From contig NZ_JACVWU010000019.1 of NCBI RefSeq assembly GCF_014596915.1, positions 1 through 64,000 of the forward strand: DNA of 64,000 bases, written 5' to 3'. The notes under the pieces are model-generated. The model saw nothing but the letters and a program-made list of their open reading frames with translations. It was not told where the DNA came from and did no database searches. The translations under genes and the position numbers were made by a program. Source of the stretch: Streptomyces sp. TRM68416. Lineage in GTDB: Bacteria; Actinomycetota; Actinomycetes; Streptomycetales; Streptomycetaceae. This document shows positions 8,262-15,572 of the stretch, piece after piece. How positions within the stretch are numbered: the first letter of the stretch is position 1; the number at the start of each line of letters is the position of its first letter.

Positions 8262-9399
8262 CGGGGACCTCCATCTCGATCGTGGTGCCCTTGCCGGGCG
8301 CCGATTCCACCGTCAGTGTGCCGCCGACCCCGCTCGCGCGGTCCCGCATGGAGACCAGGCCGAGGTGGCGGCCTGCCCTGCGGACCGTCTGCGGGTCGAA
8401 GCCGCTGCCGTCGTCCGTGACCCGCAGTACGGCTCCGCCGCCGCGCCGGTCCAGCGTCACGTCGACGGTCTGCGCGCCCGAGTGGCGCAGGGCGTTGTGC
8501 AGGGCCTCCTGGGCGACGCGCAGCAGGGCTTCCTCCTGGGCCGCGGGCAGGGCGCGGACGCCCTGCCCGGCGAAGGAGACGCTTGCGGAGTGGGCGCGGT
8601 CGAGCACCTGGACGTGGGTGCGCAGGGTGGCGACGAGGCCGTCCTCGTCGAGAGCGGCGGGGCGCAGTTCGACGACGGCGGCCCGCAGTTCGTCGGCGGC
8701 CTCCGCGGCCAGCGCGGCCACCTGCTGCAGCTCGCCCTTGGCGCGGGACGGGTCGCGGTCGACGAGGCGGGCGGCGGCCTGTGCGGTCAGGCGCAGGGAG
8801 AACAGCTTCTGGCTGACGGCGTCGTGCAGTTCGTGGGCGAGGCGCGAGCGTTCCTCGGCGATGGTCAGTTCACGGCTGCGCTCGTACAGGCGGGCGTTGG
8901 TGAGGGCGATGGCGGCGTGCTGGGCGAGGATGGAGAGGAGTTCCTCGTCCTCCTCGGTGAAGCCGCAGCTGCCCTCCGGCTTGGGGCAGCGCTTGTTGGC
9001 GAGGAACAGCGCGCCGATGGTCTCGTCGCCGTCGCGGATCGGCAGGCCGAGGAAGTCGGACATGTCCGGGTGGGCGGACGGCCAGCCCTCGAAGCGGGGG
9101 TCCTTGCGGACGTCGGCGAGGCGCTCCGGCCTGGCCTCGTGGAGCATCGCCGCGAGGATGCCGTGCTGGCGCGGGAGGGGGCCGATGGCCTTCCACTGCG
9201 CGTCGCTGACGCCGTCGACCACGAACTGGGCGAAGCCGCCGTGGTCGTCCGGTACGCCGAGCGCGGCGTACTGCGCGTCCAGCAGTTCGCGGGCCGAGGC
9301 GACGATCGTCTTGAGGACGTCGCGCACCTCCAGATGCCTGCTCATGGCCAGCAGCGCGGAACTCACCGCGGCGAGGCCGGACCCGGGACCTTGATTCAT
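8254..9399 (-). CDS. GAF-domain sensor histidine kinase (NarX/DesK type)
   Basis: The 381-residue soluble kinase has a GAF domain (about residues 20-170), then a HisKA_3 dimerisation/phosphotransfer segment with ERSRLAHELHDAVSQ (likely phospho-His H192). A HATPase_c domain follows (ALRHSGAQTVDV, VTDDGSGFDP, GLVSMRDRASGVGG). No transmembrane segment is present, so the GAF domain probably senses a cytosolic ligand, redox state or gas. The coupled regulator gene follows with an overlap. Confidence 0.93.
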   Translation of the reverse strand: MNQGPGSGLAAVSSALLAMSRHLEVRDVLKTIVASARELLDAQYAALGVPDDHGGFAQFVVDGVSDAQWKAIGPLPRQHGILAAMLHEARPERLADVRKDPRFEGWPSAHPDMSDFLGLPIRDGDETIGALFLANKRCPKPEGSCGFTEEDEELLSILAQHAAIALTNARLYERSRELTIAEERSRLAHELHDAVSQKLFSLRLTAQAAARLVDRDPSRAKGELQQVAALAAEAADELRAAVVELRPAALDEDGLVATLRTHVQVLDRAHSASVSFAGQGVRALPAAQEEALLRVAQEALHNALRHSGAQTVDVTLDRRGGGAVLRVTDDGSGFDPQTVRRAGRHLGLVSMRDRASGVGGTLTVESAPGKGTTIEMEVPGG

Positions 9400-9592
9400 G
9401 CCCTCACCGTACCGGCGGGGTGTGACAGAGCGGATCGGGCCTGTGACCGCGTTCGCCTAGGTCCGTGGGCCTAGGGCGGCGGTCCCCGGCCGAAAGACCC
9501 CGCGCCGGTGCGGCTCCCGCCCGAGGCGCCGCGGGCGGGCCCGTTCCTACGGTGAGGGCACATCGACTCGCTTGGCGACGAGGGGACGTGTC

Positions 9593-10291
9593 ATGCCGGT
9601 AGCGATCATCACGGGGGCCTCGAAAGGGCTGGGGCGGGCGCTCGCCGAGGCGCTGGCCGCGCGCGGGTGGGACCTGGTGCTGGACGCCAGGAACGCCGCC
9701 CGGCTGAAGGAGGCGACGGAAGCGCTCACGACGTACGGCACGCGCGTGGAGGGCGTGCCCGGGGACGTCACGGACGCCCGGCACCGTTCGGAGCTGGTGG
9801 CCGGTGCGCGGCGGCTGGGCGGCGTCGATCTGCTGGTGAACAACGCGGGGATCCTGGGGACCGAGCCGCTGGTACCGCTGGACGCTCATCCCCTGGACGC
9901 CCTGCGGGCCGCGCTGGAGACGAATGTGGTGGCGCCGCTGGCGTTGCTGCAGGAGGCGCTGCCGCTCCTGCGCGCGGCCTCGGACGGGGCGGTGGTGAAC
10001 ATGAGCTCCGACGCGGCCGTGGAGGCGTACCGCACCTGGGGCGGGTACGGGGCCACCAAGGCGGCTCTGGACCAGCTGTCGGCGGTCCTCGCCGTCGAGG
10101 AACCCGCGCTGCGCGTGTGGTGGGTCGACCCGGGCAGTATGCGGACGGACATGCTGGCCGCTGCCGAGCCCGGCGAGGACCTCTCGCGCACGCCGGTCCC
10201 CGACGAGATCGCCCCTGCCTTCCTGCGGCTGCTGGACCGGCGCCCGGCGAGTGGCCGGTACACGGCGACCGCGCTACTGGAGGCACGGTGA
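9593..10291 (+). CDS. Short-chain dehydrogenase/reductase
   Basis: The 232-residue classical SDR has the cofactor motif TGASKGLG at residues 7-14, NNAG near residue 84 and active site YGATK with the preceding serine (NMSSDAAVEAY). Substrate is unknown. The ATG at 9593 follows GAGGGGACGTG. An in-frame start 21 bp upstream has no RBS. Its stop TGA overlaps the GTG of the next ORF (GTGA at 10288-10291), so it is the first gene of a coupled operon ending in queA. Confidence 0.9.
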   Translation: MPVAIITGASKGLGRALAEALAARGWDLVLDARNAARLKEATEALTTYGTRVEGVPGDVTDARHRSELVAGARRLGGVDLLVNNAGILGTEPLVPLDAHPLDALRAALETNVVAPLALLQEALPLLRAASDGAVVNMSSDAAVEAYRTWGGYGATKAALDQLSAVLAVEEPALRVWWVDPGSMRTDMLAAAEPGEDLSRTPVPDEIAPAFLRLLDRRPASGRYTATALLEAR

Positions 10292-10584
10292 CCGTGACTC
10301 AGCGGGTCCCGGAGGAGCGGTCGACACAAGCACAGGCCGACCGGCACGACCCGGCACGCCGTACGACCGCACGCGGACCGGCCGACCAGCGGACGCCACA
10401 GCACAGCACCCTCGGCGGAGGCGCGATGACACTCACCGTGCGAGCCCCGGAACAGCCATCCGCACTAGCACTAGCACTAGCCGGGCGGCACGGCCCGGGA
10501 CAGGACCGGCACACCGTACGAGCGCTCGCGGGCCGGCCTGCCTGCGGATGCCGCAGCACGGCTGTCTTGGTGGAGGGGCGATGA
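10288..10584 (+). CDS. 98-codon ORF made of two decayed copies of the queA start region
   Basis: The frame starts at GTG 10288, overlapping the SDR stop (GTGA), and ends in TGA at 10582-10584, overlapping the queA ATG (ATGA). It could therefore couple translation of the SDR to queA. The product begins VTVTQRVPEERS, and midway (ATG 10426) restarts as MTLTVRAPEQPSALALALAG. Both resemble the QueA N-terminus MTLTVRVPPELSARVP. The RBS and upstream flank are also repeated. It contains the hexamer array (CACTAG)3 coding ALALAL. A stable, functional product is uncertain. It may be a duplication relic kept open for coupling. Confidence 0.5.
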   Translation: MTVTQRVPEERSTQAQADRHDPARRTTARGPADQRTPQHSTLGGGAMTLTVRAPEQPSALALALAGRHGPGQDRHTVRALAGRPACGCRSTAVLVEGR

Positions 10585-10700
10585 CACTCACCGTGCGGGT
10601 GCCCCCGGAGTTGTCGGCGCGGGTGCCGGTGGAGCAGCGGAGGCCGGGGCTGGACCGGGATGCCGTGCGGCTGCTCGTGTCGCGGGGTGCCGAGGTGTCG
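10288..10700 (+). repeat. Imperfect triplication of the queA 5' region
   Basis: Three head-to-tail copies of about 140-155 bp begin at 10288, 10426 and 10581. Each starts with a start codon plus ACxxTGACC/ACACTCACCGTG, followed by a CCCCGGA-type stretch, a GACCGGCAC..CCGTACG stretch and a GCCGGCC..GCGGA..CGC-CAGCAC stretch. Copies two and three share CGATGACACTCACCGTGCG exactly and are both preceded by a GGAGG-like RBS. Only the third copy continues into the full queA gene. Confidence 0.75.
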
Positions 10701-11657
10701 CATCACGCGTTCGTGGAGCTGCCGGGGCTGTTGCGGGCCGGGGATCTGCTGGTGGTCAACACGTCGCGGACGCTGGCCGCCGCGGTGGACGGGGAAGTGG
10801 GGCACGCGCGCGTGGTGGTGCACTTCTCCACGCGCGGGGACGACGGCCGGTGGACCGTGGAGCTGCGGGATCCCGACGGCAGGGGGACCACGCGCGCGCG
10901 TGCGGGCGGGCCCGTGGGGGCCGAGGTGCGGCTGCCGGGCGGGGTGCGGCTGGTTCTGGAGGAGGCCGTGAGCGACCGGCTGTGGTGGGCCCGGGTGCTC
11001 GGCGGCGAGGTTGCGGGGCTGCTCCGGGAGTACGGGCGGCCCATTCGCTACTCCTATACGGAGCGCGACCAGCCGCTGTCCGCGTACCAGACGGTGTTCG
11101 CGCTGCCCTCGCCCGACGGGTCGGGCAGCGCGGAGATGCCCAGTGCCGCCCGGCCCTTCACCGCGCGGATGGTGGCGGAGCTGGTGAGCCGTGGGGTGCA
11201 GTTCGCGCCGATCACGCTGCATACGGGGGTGGCCTCGGCGGAGGCGCACGAGCCGCCGTATCCGGAGCGGTTCTCGGTGCCGGAGGCGTCGGCGCGGCTG
11301 ATCAACGCCGTGCGGGCCGGTGACGGGCGGGTGATCGCGGTGGGGACGACGGCCGTACGGGCCGTGGAGTCGGCGGCGGGCGCCGACGGGGTCGTACGCG
11401 CGCGTGCGGGGTGGACCGATCTCGTCGTCACTCCGGAGCGCGGGGTGCGGGTGGTGGACGGGCTGCTGACCGGGCTGCACGAGCCGGAGGCCTCGCATCT
11501 GCTGATGCTGGAGGCGGTCGCGGGGCGGGCGGCGATCGACCGCGGGTACGAGGAGGCGCTGCGCGGGCTCTACCTCTGGCACGAGTTCGGGGACGTGCAT
11601 CTCCTCCTGCCGGCGGAGGCTCCTCACACAGAGCATTGCGCCCGCAACTGCCGGTGA
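10581..11657 (+). CDS. queA: QueA-like S-adenosylmethionine:tRNA ribosyltransferase-isomerase
   Basis: The 358-residue product has QueA-family blocks: RAGDLLVVNTSRT, then YGRPIRYSYTERDQPLSAYQTVFA, RPFTARMVAELVSRGVQFAPITLHTG, EPPYPERFSVPEASARLINA, IAVGTTAVRAVES and TDLVVTPERGVRVVDGLLTG. The canonical enzyme converts preQ1-tRNA to epoxyqueuosine-tRNA using the ribosyl part of SAM. No other queuosine gene is nearby, so the actual substrate here is open. ATG 10581 follows TGGAGGGG and overlaps the stop of the preceding ORF. Length is normal. Confidence 0.88.
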   Translation: MTLTVRVPPELSARVPVEQRRPGLDRDAVRLLVSRGAEVSHHAFVELPGLLRAGDLLVVNTSRTLAAAVDGEVGHARVVVHFSTRGDDGRWTVELRDPDGRGTTRARAGGPVGAEVRLPGGVRLVLEEAVSDRLWWARVLGGEVAGLLREYGRPIRYSYTERDQPLSAYQTVFALPSPDGSGSAEMPSAARPFTARMVAELVSRGVQFAPITLHTGVASAEAHEPPYPERFSVPEASARLINAVRAGDGRVIAVGTTAVRAVESAAGADGVVRARAGWTDLVVTPERGVRVVDGLLTGLHEPEASHLLMLEAVAGRAAIDRGYEEALRGLYLWHEFGDVHLLLPAEAPHTEHCARNCR

Positions 11658-11850
11658 GAGCGTCGCCCGGCCGATGTGAGGCCGCGCATAGGACCCAGAT
11701 CACGTACGAAGGCACATAGGAGATAAAGAGTCCCCATGTGAGCGGGAAGGACCTTCCCGTCTGTCCCGTTTTGCCCTTCCCTGATCCACTACCCGGGGTC
11801 GTAGGTCACCTCTTTGCCTGGCAATTTTGCGGCCGCTAAGAATGGCTGCC

Positions 11851-11926
11851 GTCGCTCAACGCCGCGGGTTCCGCCCGCGGCGTTTGTGCCGGAAGCACCC
11901 GTGTCCCCCACCGGACAGCGAGCGAC
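11851..11926 (+). ncRNA. Structured 5' leader of the transglycosylase gene
   Basis: A closing stem, GTCGCTC (11851-11857) with GAGCGAC (11920-11926), encloses a perfect 11-bp hairpin, AACGCCGCGGG-TTCCG-CCCGCGGCGTT (11858-11884), and a small GTGC-CGGAA-GCAC hairpin, as in a three-way junction. It ends 30 nt before the start codon. It resembles a regulatory leader but does not match the ydaO (c-di-AMP) consensus as I remember it. The rest of 11658-11956 holds a further palindrome, CGGGAAGG-A-CCTTCCCG (11743-11759), and a less GC-rich stretch around 11800-11845 that may contain the promoter. Confidence 0.5.
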
Positions 11927-11956
11927 CTCCGCGCTATTCGAAGAGGTCCATCCGCC

Positions 11957-12709
11957 ATGCCCCAGAACACCTCCACCCCTGGTCACAGCCGTGCGCTGAC
12001 CGGGCGGCACAAGATCGCGATCGCCGGTGTCGCCACGCTCGGCGCCGCCGCTCTCGCGTTCTCCGCGGTTCCGGGCAACGCGCAGACCACGACCACGGCC
12101 GAGGCCCCCACGGCCGCGGTGGCGTACAGCTCCGAGAAGATCCAGGACGTCAAGGCCAGCCTCACCGACCAGCTGGCCGGCGCCAGCCTGAAGGCCGAGG
12201 CCATCGCGGCCAAGAAGAAGGCCGAGGCCGAGGCGGCCGCGAAGAAGAAGGCCTCCGAGGCCGCCGCGAAGAAGAAGGCCGCGGCCGAGGCCGCCCGGAA
12301 GAAGGCCGAAGCGGAGCGCAAGGCGAAGGAGGCCGCGAGCCGGTCCGCCGCCCGCCCCCAGGTCAAGCCGGTCGCCGCGAAGACCTACGCGAACAACCTC
12401 GACGGCTGGATCAAGCACGCGCTCGACATCATGGACAAGCACAACATCCCGGGTACGTACAACGGTCTGTACCGCAACATCATGCGGGAGTCCTCGGGCA
12501 ACCCGAACGCCATCAACAACTGGGACATCAACGCCGTCAACGGCACCCCGTCGATCGGTCTGCTCCAGATCATCAAGCCGACCTTCGACGCCTACCACGT
12601 GCCGGGCACGGCCTGGAGCCAGTACGACCCGGTCGCCAACCTCACGGCCGCCGCCAACTACGCGGCCGACCGGTACGGCTCGATCGACAACGTCAACGGC
12701 GCGTACTGA
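11957..12709 (+). CDS. Secreted lytic transglycosylase (SLT domain)
   Basis: The 250-residue exported protein has a twin-basic N-terminus and hydrophobic core (HKIAIAGVATLGAAALAFSA). It is followed by a long Ala/Lys/Glu helical region (about residues 70-135, repeated AAKKKAEAEAA) that should form a coiled coil. The C-terminal SLT domain (about 150-250) includes IMRESSGNPNAINNWDIN with the catalytic Glu, PSIGLLQIIKPTF and AANYAADRYGS. It cleaves the MurNAc-GlcNAc bond of peptidoglycan. The RBS is weak, while a structured leader precedes the gene, so expression may be RNA-controlled. Confidence 0.92.
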   Translation: MPQNTSTPGHSRALTGRHKIAIAGVATLGAAALAFSAVPGNAQTTTTAEAPTAAVAYSSEKIQDVKASLTDQLAGASLKAEAIAAKKKAEAEAAAKKKASEAAAKKKAAAEAARKKAEAERKAKEAASRSAARPQVKPVAAKTYANNLDGWIKHALDIMDKHNIPGTYNGLYRNIMRESSGNPNAINNWDINAVNGTPSIGLLQIIKPTFDAYHVPGTAWSQYDPVANLTAAANYAADRYGSIDNVNGAY

Positions 12710-12733
12710 GGCCAGCGCGGGCCTCAGTACGGA

Positions 12734-12777
12734 ACGCCGAAGGGCGGCACCTCCTGACGGGTGCCGCCCTTCGGCGT
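12734..12777. terminator. Bidirectional terminator
   Basis: A perfect 18-bp stem (ACGCCGAAGGGCGGCACC and its complement) with an 8-nt loop lies between the convergent transglycosylase and ABC exporter genes. Confidence 0.85.
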
Positions 12778-12802
12778 CGTACGGGAACCGGCCGGGTGCC
12801 TG

Positions 12803-15334
12803 CTACTTGCGCATGACCTCGGGCTCGTGGCGGCGCAGGAAGCGGGCCACGAGGAAGCCGCAGAGCACGCCGAGCGCGATCAGGGCGATCATGTCGAGGG
12901 TGTAGGCGCCGACCGTGTGGTCCCACAGCGGGTCGGTGTCGCCCTTCTCCTTGGGCGGGCTGATGTTGTTGAAGTCCAGCGTGGCGCCCGCGGCGGCGAC
13001 CGCCCAGCGGGACGGCATCAGGTACGAGAACTGGTTGACGCCGACGCTGCCGTGCAGGGCGAAGAGGCAGCCGGTGAAGACGACCTGGACGATCGCGAAC
13101 ATCACCAGCAGCGGCATGGTCTTCTCGGCGGTCTTCACCAGCGAGGAGATGACCAGGCCGAACATCATCGAGGTGAACCCGAGTCCCATGATCGGGATGG
13201 AGAGTTCGAGCATGACGGCGAACTTGCCCTCGCCGAAGATCAGGGCCTTGTCCGGGATCGTCCGGCTGGAGAAGCCGATCGCGCCGACCATGGCGCCCTG
13301 GAACACGGTGACGGCGCCGAGCACGATCACCTTGGACATCAGGTACGCCGAGCGCGACAGACCGGTGGCCCGCTCCCGCTCGTAGATCACCCGTTCCTTG
13401 ATCAGCTCACGGACGGAGTTGGCGGCGCCCGCGAAGCAGGCGCCGACCGCGAGGATCAGCAGCACCGTGGTCGCCGTACCGTTCGGGATCGGCATACCGG
13501 TCTGCGGGCTCACCGGTCTGACCAGCAGGTCCTTGTCCGGGTCGATGAGCAGGCTGACCGCGCCGAGCACGGCGGGCAGGATCACCGTCAGCGCCAGGAA
13601 GCCCTTGTCGGAGGCGATCACCGAGACATAGCGGCGGACCAGCGTCCCCAGCTGCGACATCCAGCCCTGTGGCTTGGGCGGCCTCATCGCCTGCATCGGC
13701 GGCATCTGTACGGACTGCGGAGCAATCGCGTCGATGTCCGCGGCGTACATCTGGTAGTGCTGCGAGCCCTTCCAGCGACCGGCCCAGTCGTAGTCGCGGT
13801 AGTTCTCGAAGGCGGAGAAGACGTCGGCCCAGGTGTCGTAGCCGAAGAAGTTCAGCGCCTCCTCGGGCGGGCCGAAGTACGCCACGGCGCCGCCCGGTGC
13901 CATCACCAGCAGCTTGTCGCAGATCGCCAGCTCGGCCACCGAGTGGGTGACGACGAGGACCGTACGGCCGTCGTCGGCGAGGCCGCGCAGCAGCTGCATG
14001 ACGTCGCGGTCCATGCCCGGGTCGAGGCCGGAGGTCGGCTCGTCCAGGAAGATCAGCGACGGCTTGGTGAGCAGCTCCAGGGCCACGGAGACGCGCTTGC
14101 GCTGGCCACCGGAGAGGGAGGTGACCTTCTTCTCCTTGTGGATGTCCAGCTTCAGCTCGCGCAGCACCTCGTCTATGCGGGCCTCGCGCTCGGCCGCCGT
14201 GGTGTCGGCGGGGAAGCGGAGCTTGGCCGCGTACTTGAGGGCCTTCTTGACGGTCAGTTCCTTGTGCAGGATGTCGTCCTGCGGGACCAGACCGATGCGC
14301 TGCCGCAGCTCGGCGAACTGCTTGTACAGGTTCCGGTTGTCGTAGAGGACATCGCCCTGGTTGGCGGGGCGGTAGCCGGTGAGCGCCTTGAGCAGGGTCG
14401 ACTTGCCCGAGCCGGACGGGCCGATGACCGCGATCAGCGACTTCTCGGGCACGCCGAAGGAGACGTCCTTGAGGATCTGCTTGCCGCCGTCGACCGTGAC
14501 GGTCAGGTGGCGGGCCGAGAAGGAGACCTCACCGGTGTCGACGAACTCCTCGAGACGGTCGCCGACGATACGGAACGTGGAGTGGCCGACGCCGACGATG
14601 TCGGCCGGTCCCAGCAACTGCGAGCCGCCCTTGGGGATCGGCTGGCCGTTGACGTACGTGCCGTTGTGCGAGCCGAGGTCGCGGATCTCCATGCGGCCGT
14701 CGGGCGTCGAGTGGAACTCGGCGTGGTGACGGGAGACCTGGAGGTCGGAGACGACCAGCTCGTTCTCCAGGGCACGGCCGATGCGCATGACGCGGCCGAT
14801 GGAGAACTGGTGGAACGTGGTGGGGCTGCGGTCGCCGTAGACCGGCGGCGCCCCCGCGCCGACGCCGGGACCCTGCTGCTGCGGGATGTTCGGCGCGGCC
14901 TGCTGGGGCTGCTGCCAGCCGGCCTGCGGGGCCTGCTGCTGCGGCTGCGGTGTCTGCGACCAGCCCGGGTTCGCGCCCTGGGCGGCGTACGGCTGCTGCG
15001 GCTGCGCCTGCGGTACGGCCACGCCCTGGGCGGCGCCGGACAGGCTCAGGCGCGGCCCGTCGGTCGCGTTGCCCAGGTGCACCGACGTGCCCGCGCCGAT
15101 CTCCAGCTGGTGGATCCGCTGGCCCTGCACGAACGTGCCGTTGGTGCTGCCGTGGTCCTCGATGGCCCAACTGCGGCCGGTCCAGCTGATCGTGGCGTGG
15201 CGCCAGGAGACCCTGGCGTCGTCCAGCACGACGTCGCCCTGCGGATCGCGTCCGAGGGTGTATGTCCTGGACGGATCGAGCGTCCAGGTTTGTCCGTTGA
15301 ATTCCAGTACGAGTTCCGGCACTCCATGCCCCAC
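12803..15334 (-). CDS. FHA-FHA-ABC exporter (Rv1747-like)
   Basis: The 843-residue fusion has FHA domain 1 (about 10-95: GRDPQGDVVL, STNGTFV), then a Gln/Pro-rich linker (105-165) and FHA domain 2 (about 180-255: IGRALENELV, SRHHAEF, SHNGTYV). The ABC ATPase follows (Walker A GPSGSGKST near 305, LSGGQRKR near 408, Walker B LIFLDEPTSGLD near 430), then an ABC2-type membrane domain with six helices (about 580-840). This is the architecture of Mycobacterium Rv1747, an exporter controlled by Ser/Thr kinases through its FHA domains. GTG 15334 has a GGGGG RBS 8 nt away, and GTG 15322 is possible. Cargo is unknown. Confidence 0.93.
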   Translation of the reverse strand: MGHGVPELVLEFNGQTWTLDPSRTYTLGRDPQGDVVLDDARVSWRHATISWTGRSWAIEDHGSTNGTFVQGQRIHQLEIGAGTSVHLGNATDGPRLSLSGAAQGVAVPQAQPQQPYAAQGANPGWSQTPQPQQQAPQAGWQQPQQAAPNIPQQQGPGVGAGAPPVYGDRSPTTFHQFSIGRVMRIGRALENELVVSDLQVSRHHAEFHSTPDGRMEIRDLGSHNGTYVNGQPIPKGGSQLLGPADIVGVGHSTFRIVGDRLEEFVDTGEVSFSARHLTVTVDGGKQILKDVSFGVPEKSLIAVIGPSGSGKSTLLKALTGYRPANQGDVLYDNRNLYKQFAELRQRIGLVPQDDILHKELTVKKALKYAAKLRFPADTTAAEREARIDEVLRELKLDIHKEKKVTSLSGGQRKRVSVALELLTKPSLIFLDEPTSGLDPGMDRDVMQLLRGLADDGRTVLVVTHSVAELAICDKLLVMAPGGAVAYFGPPEEALNFFGYDTWADVFSAFENYRDYDWAGRWKGSQHYQMYAADIDAIAPQSVQMPPMQAMRPPKPQGWMSQLGTLVRRYVSVIASDKGFLALTVILPAVLGAVSLLIDPDKDLLVRPVSPQTGMPIPNGTATTVLLILAVGACFAGAANSVRELIKERVIYERERATGLSRSAYLMSKVIVLGAVTVFQGAMVGAIGFSSRTIPDKALIFGEGKFAVMLELSIPIMGLGFTSMMFGLVISSLVKTAEKTMPLLVMFAIVQVVFTGCLFALHGSVGVNQFSYLMPSRWAVAAAGATLDFNNISPPKEKGDTDPLWDHTVGAYTLDMIALIALGVLCGFLVARFLRRHEPEVMRK

Positions 15335-15572
15335 TGAGTAGTCCCCCGAGTTACCCCCATCACAGGGAGTCTAGGGATGTCGAACATCGTCGGGAACTAT
15401 TTCAGGCTCGGCCCCCTGACCGAAAGTCGGGCCTTGTGAAGACCACGCTTCTACGCATCGACTGGTTCCGTTGACGGGGGTTGAAACCGACCCGGAGAGT
15501 GGTAATCCACGCGAGGGGGACATGCGCGGCGACTTCGCCGCGTCGCGGATCTGGGGGATCGGGGGATCTGCC

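Noticed and set aside
9667..10287. Upstream extension of the bridging ORF inside the SDR gene
   Set aside because: This part is an Ala/Gly/Arg-rich shadow frame of the SDR. Only the part from GTG 10288 has repeat-supported starts.
11743..11956. ydaO/c-di-AMP riboswitch
   Set aside because: Known to occur before Streptomyces wall hydrolase genes, but the conserved GGGGxACC/GGGTGAATC/CCGACCCG-type blocks I remember are not present.
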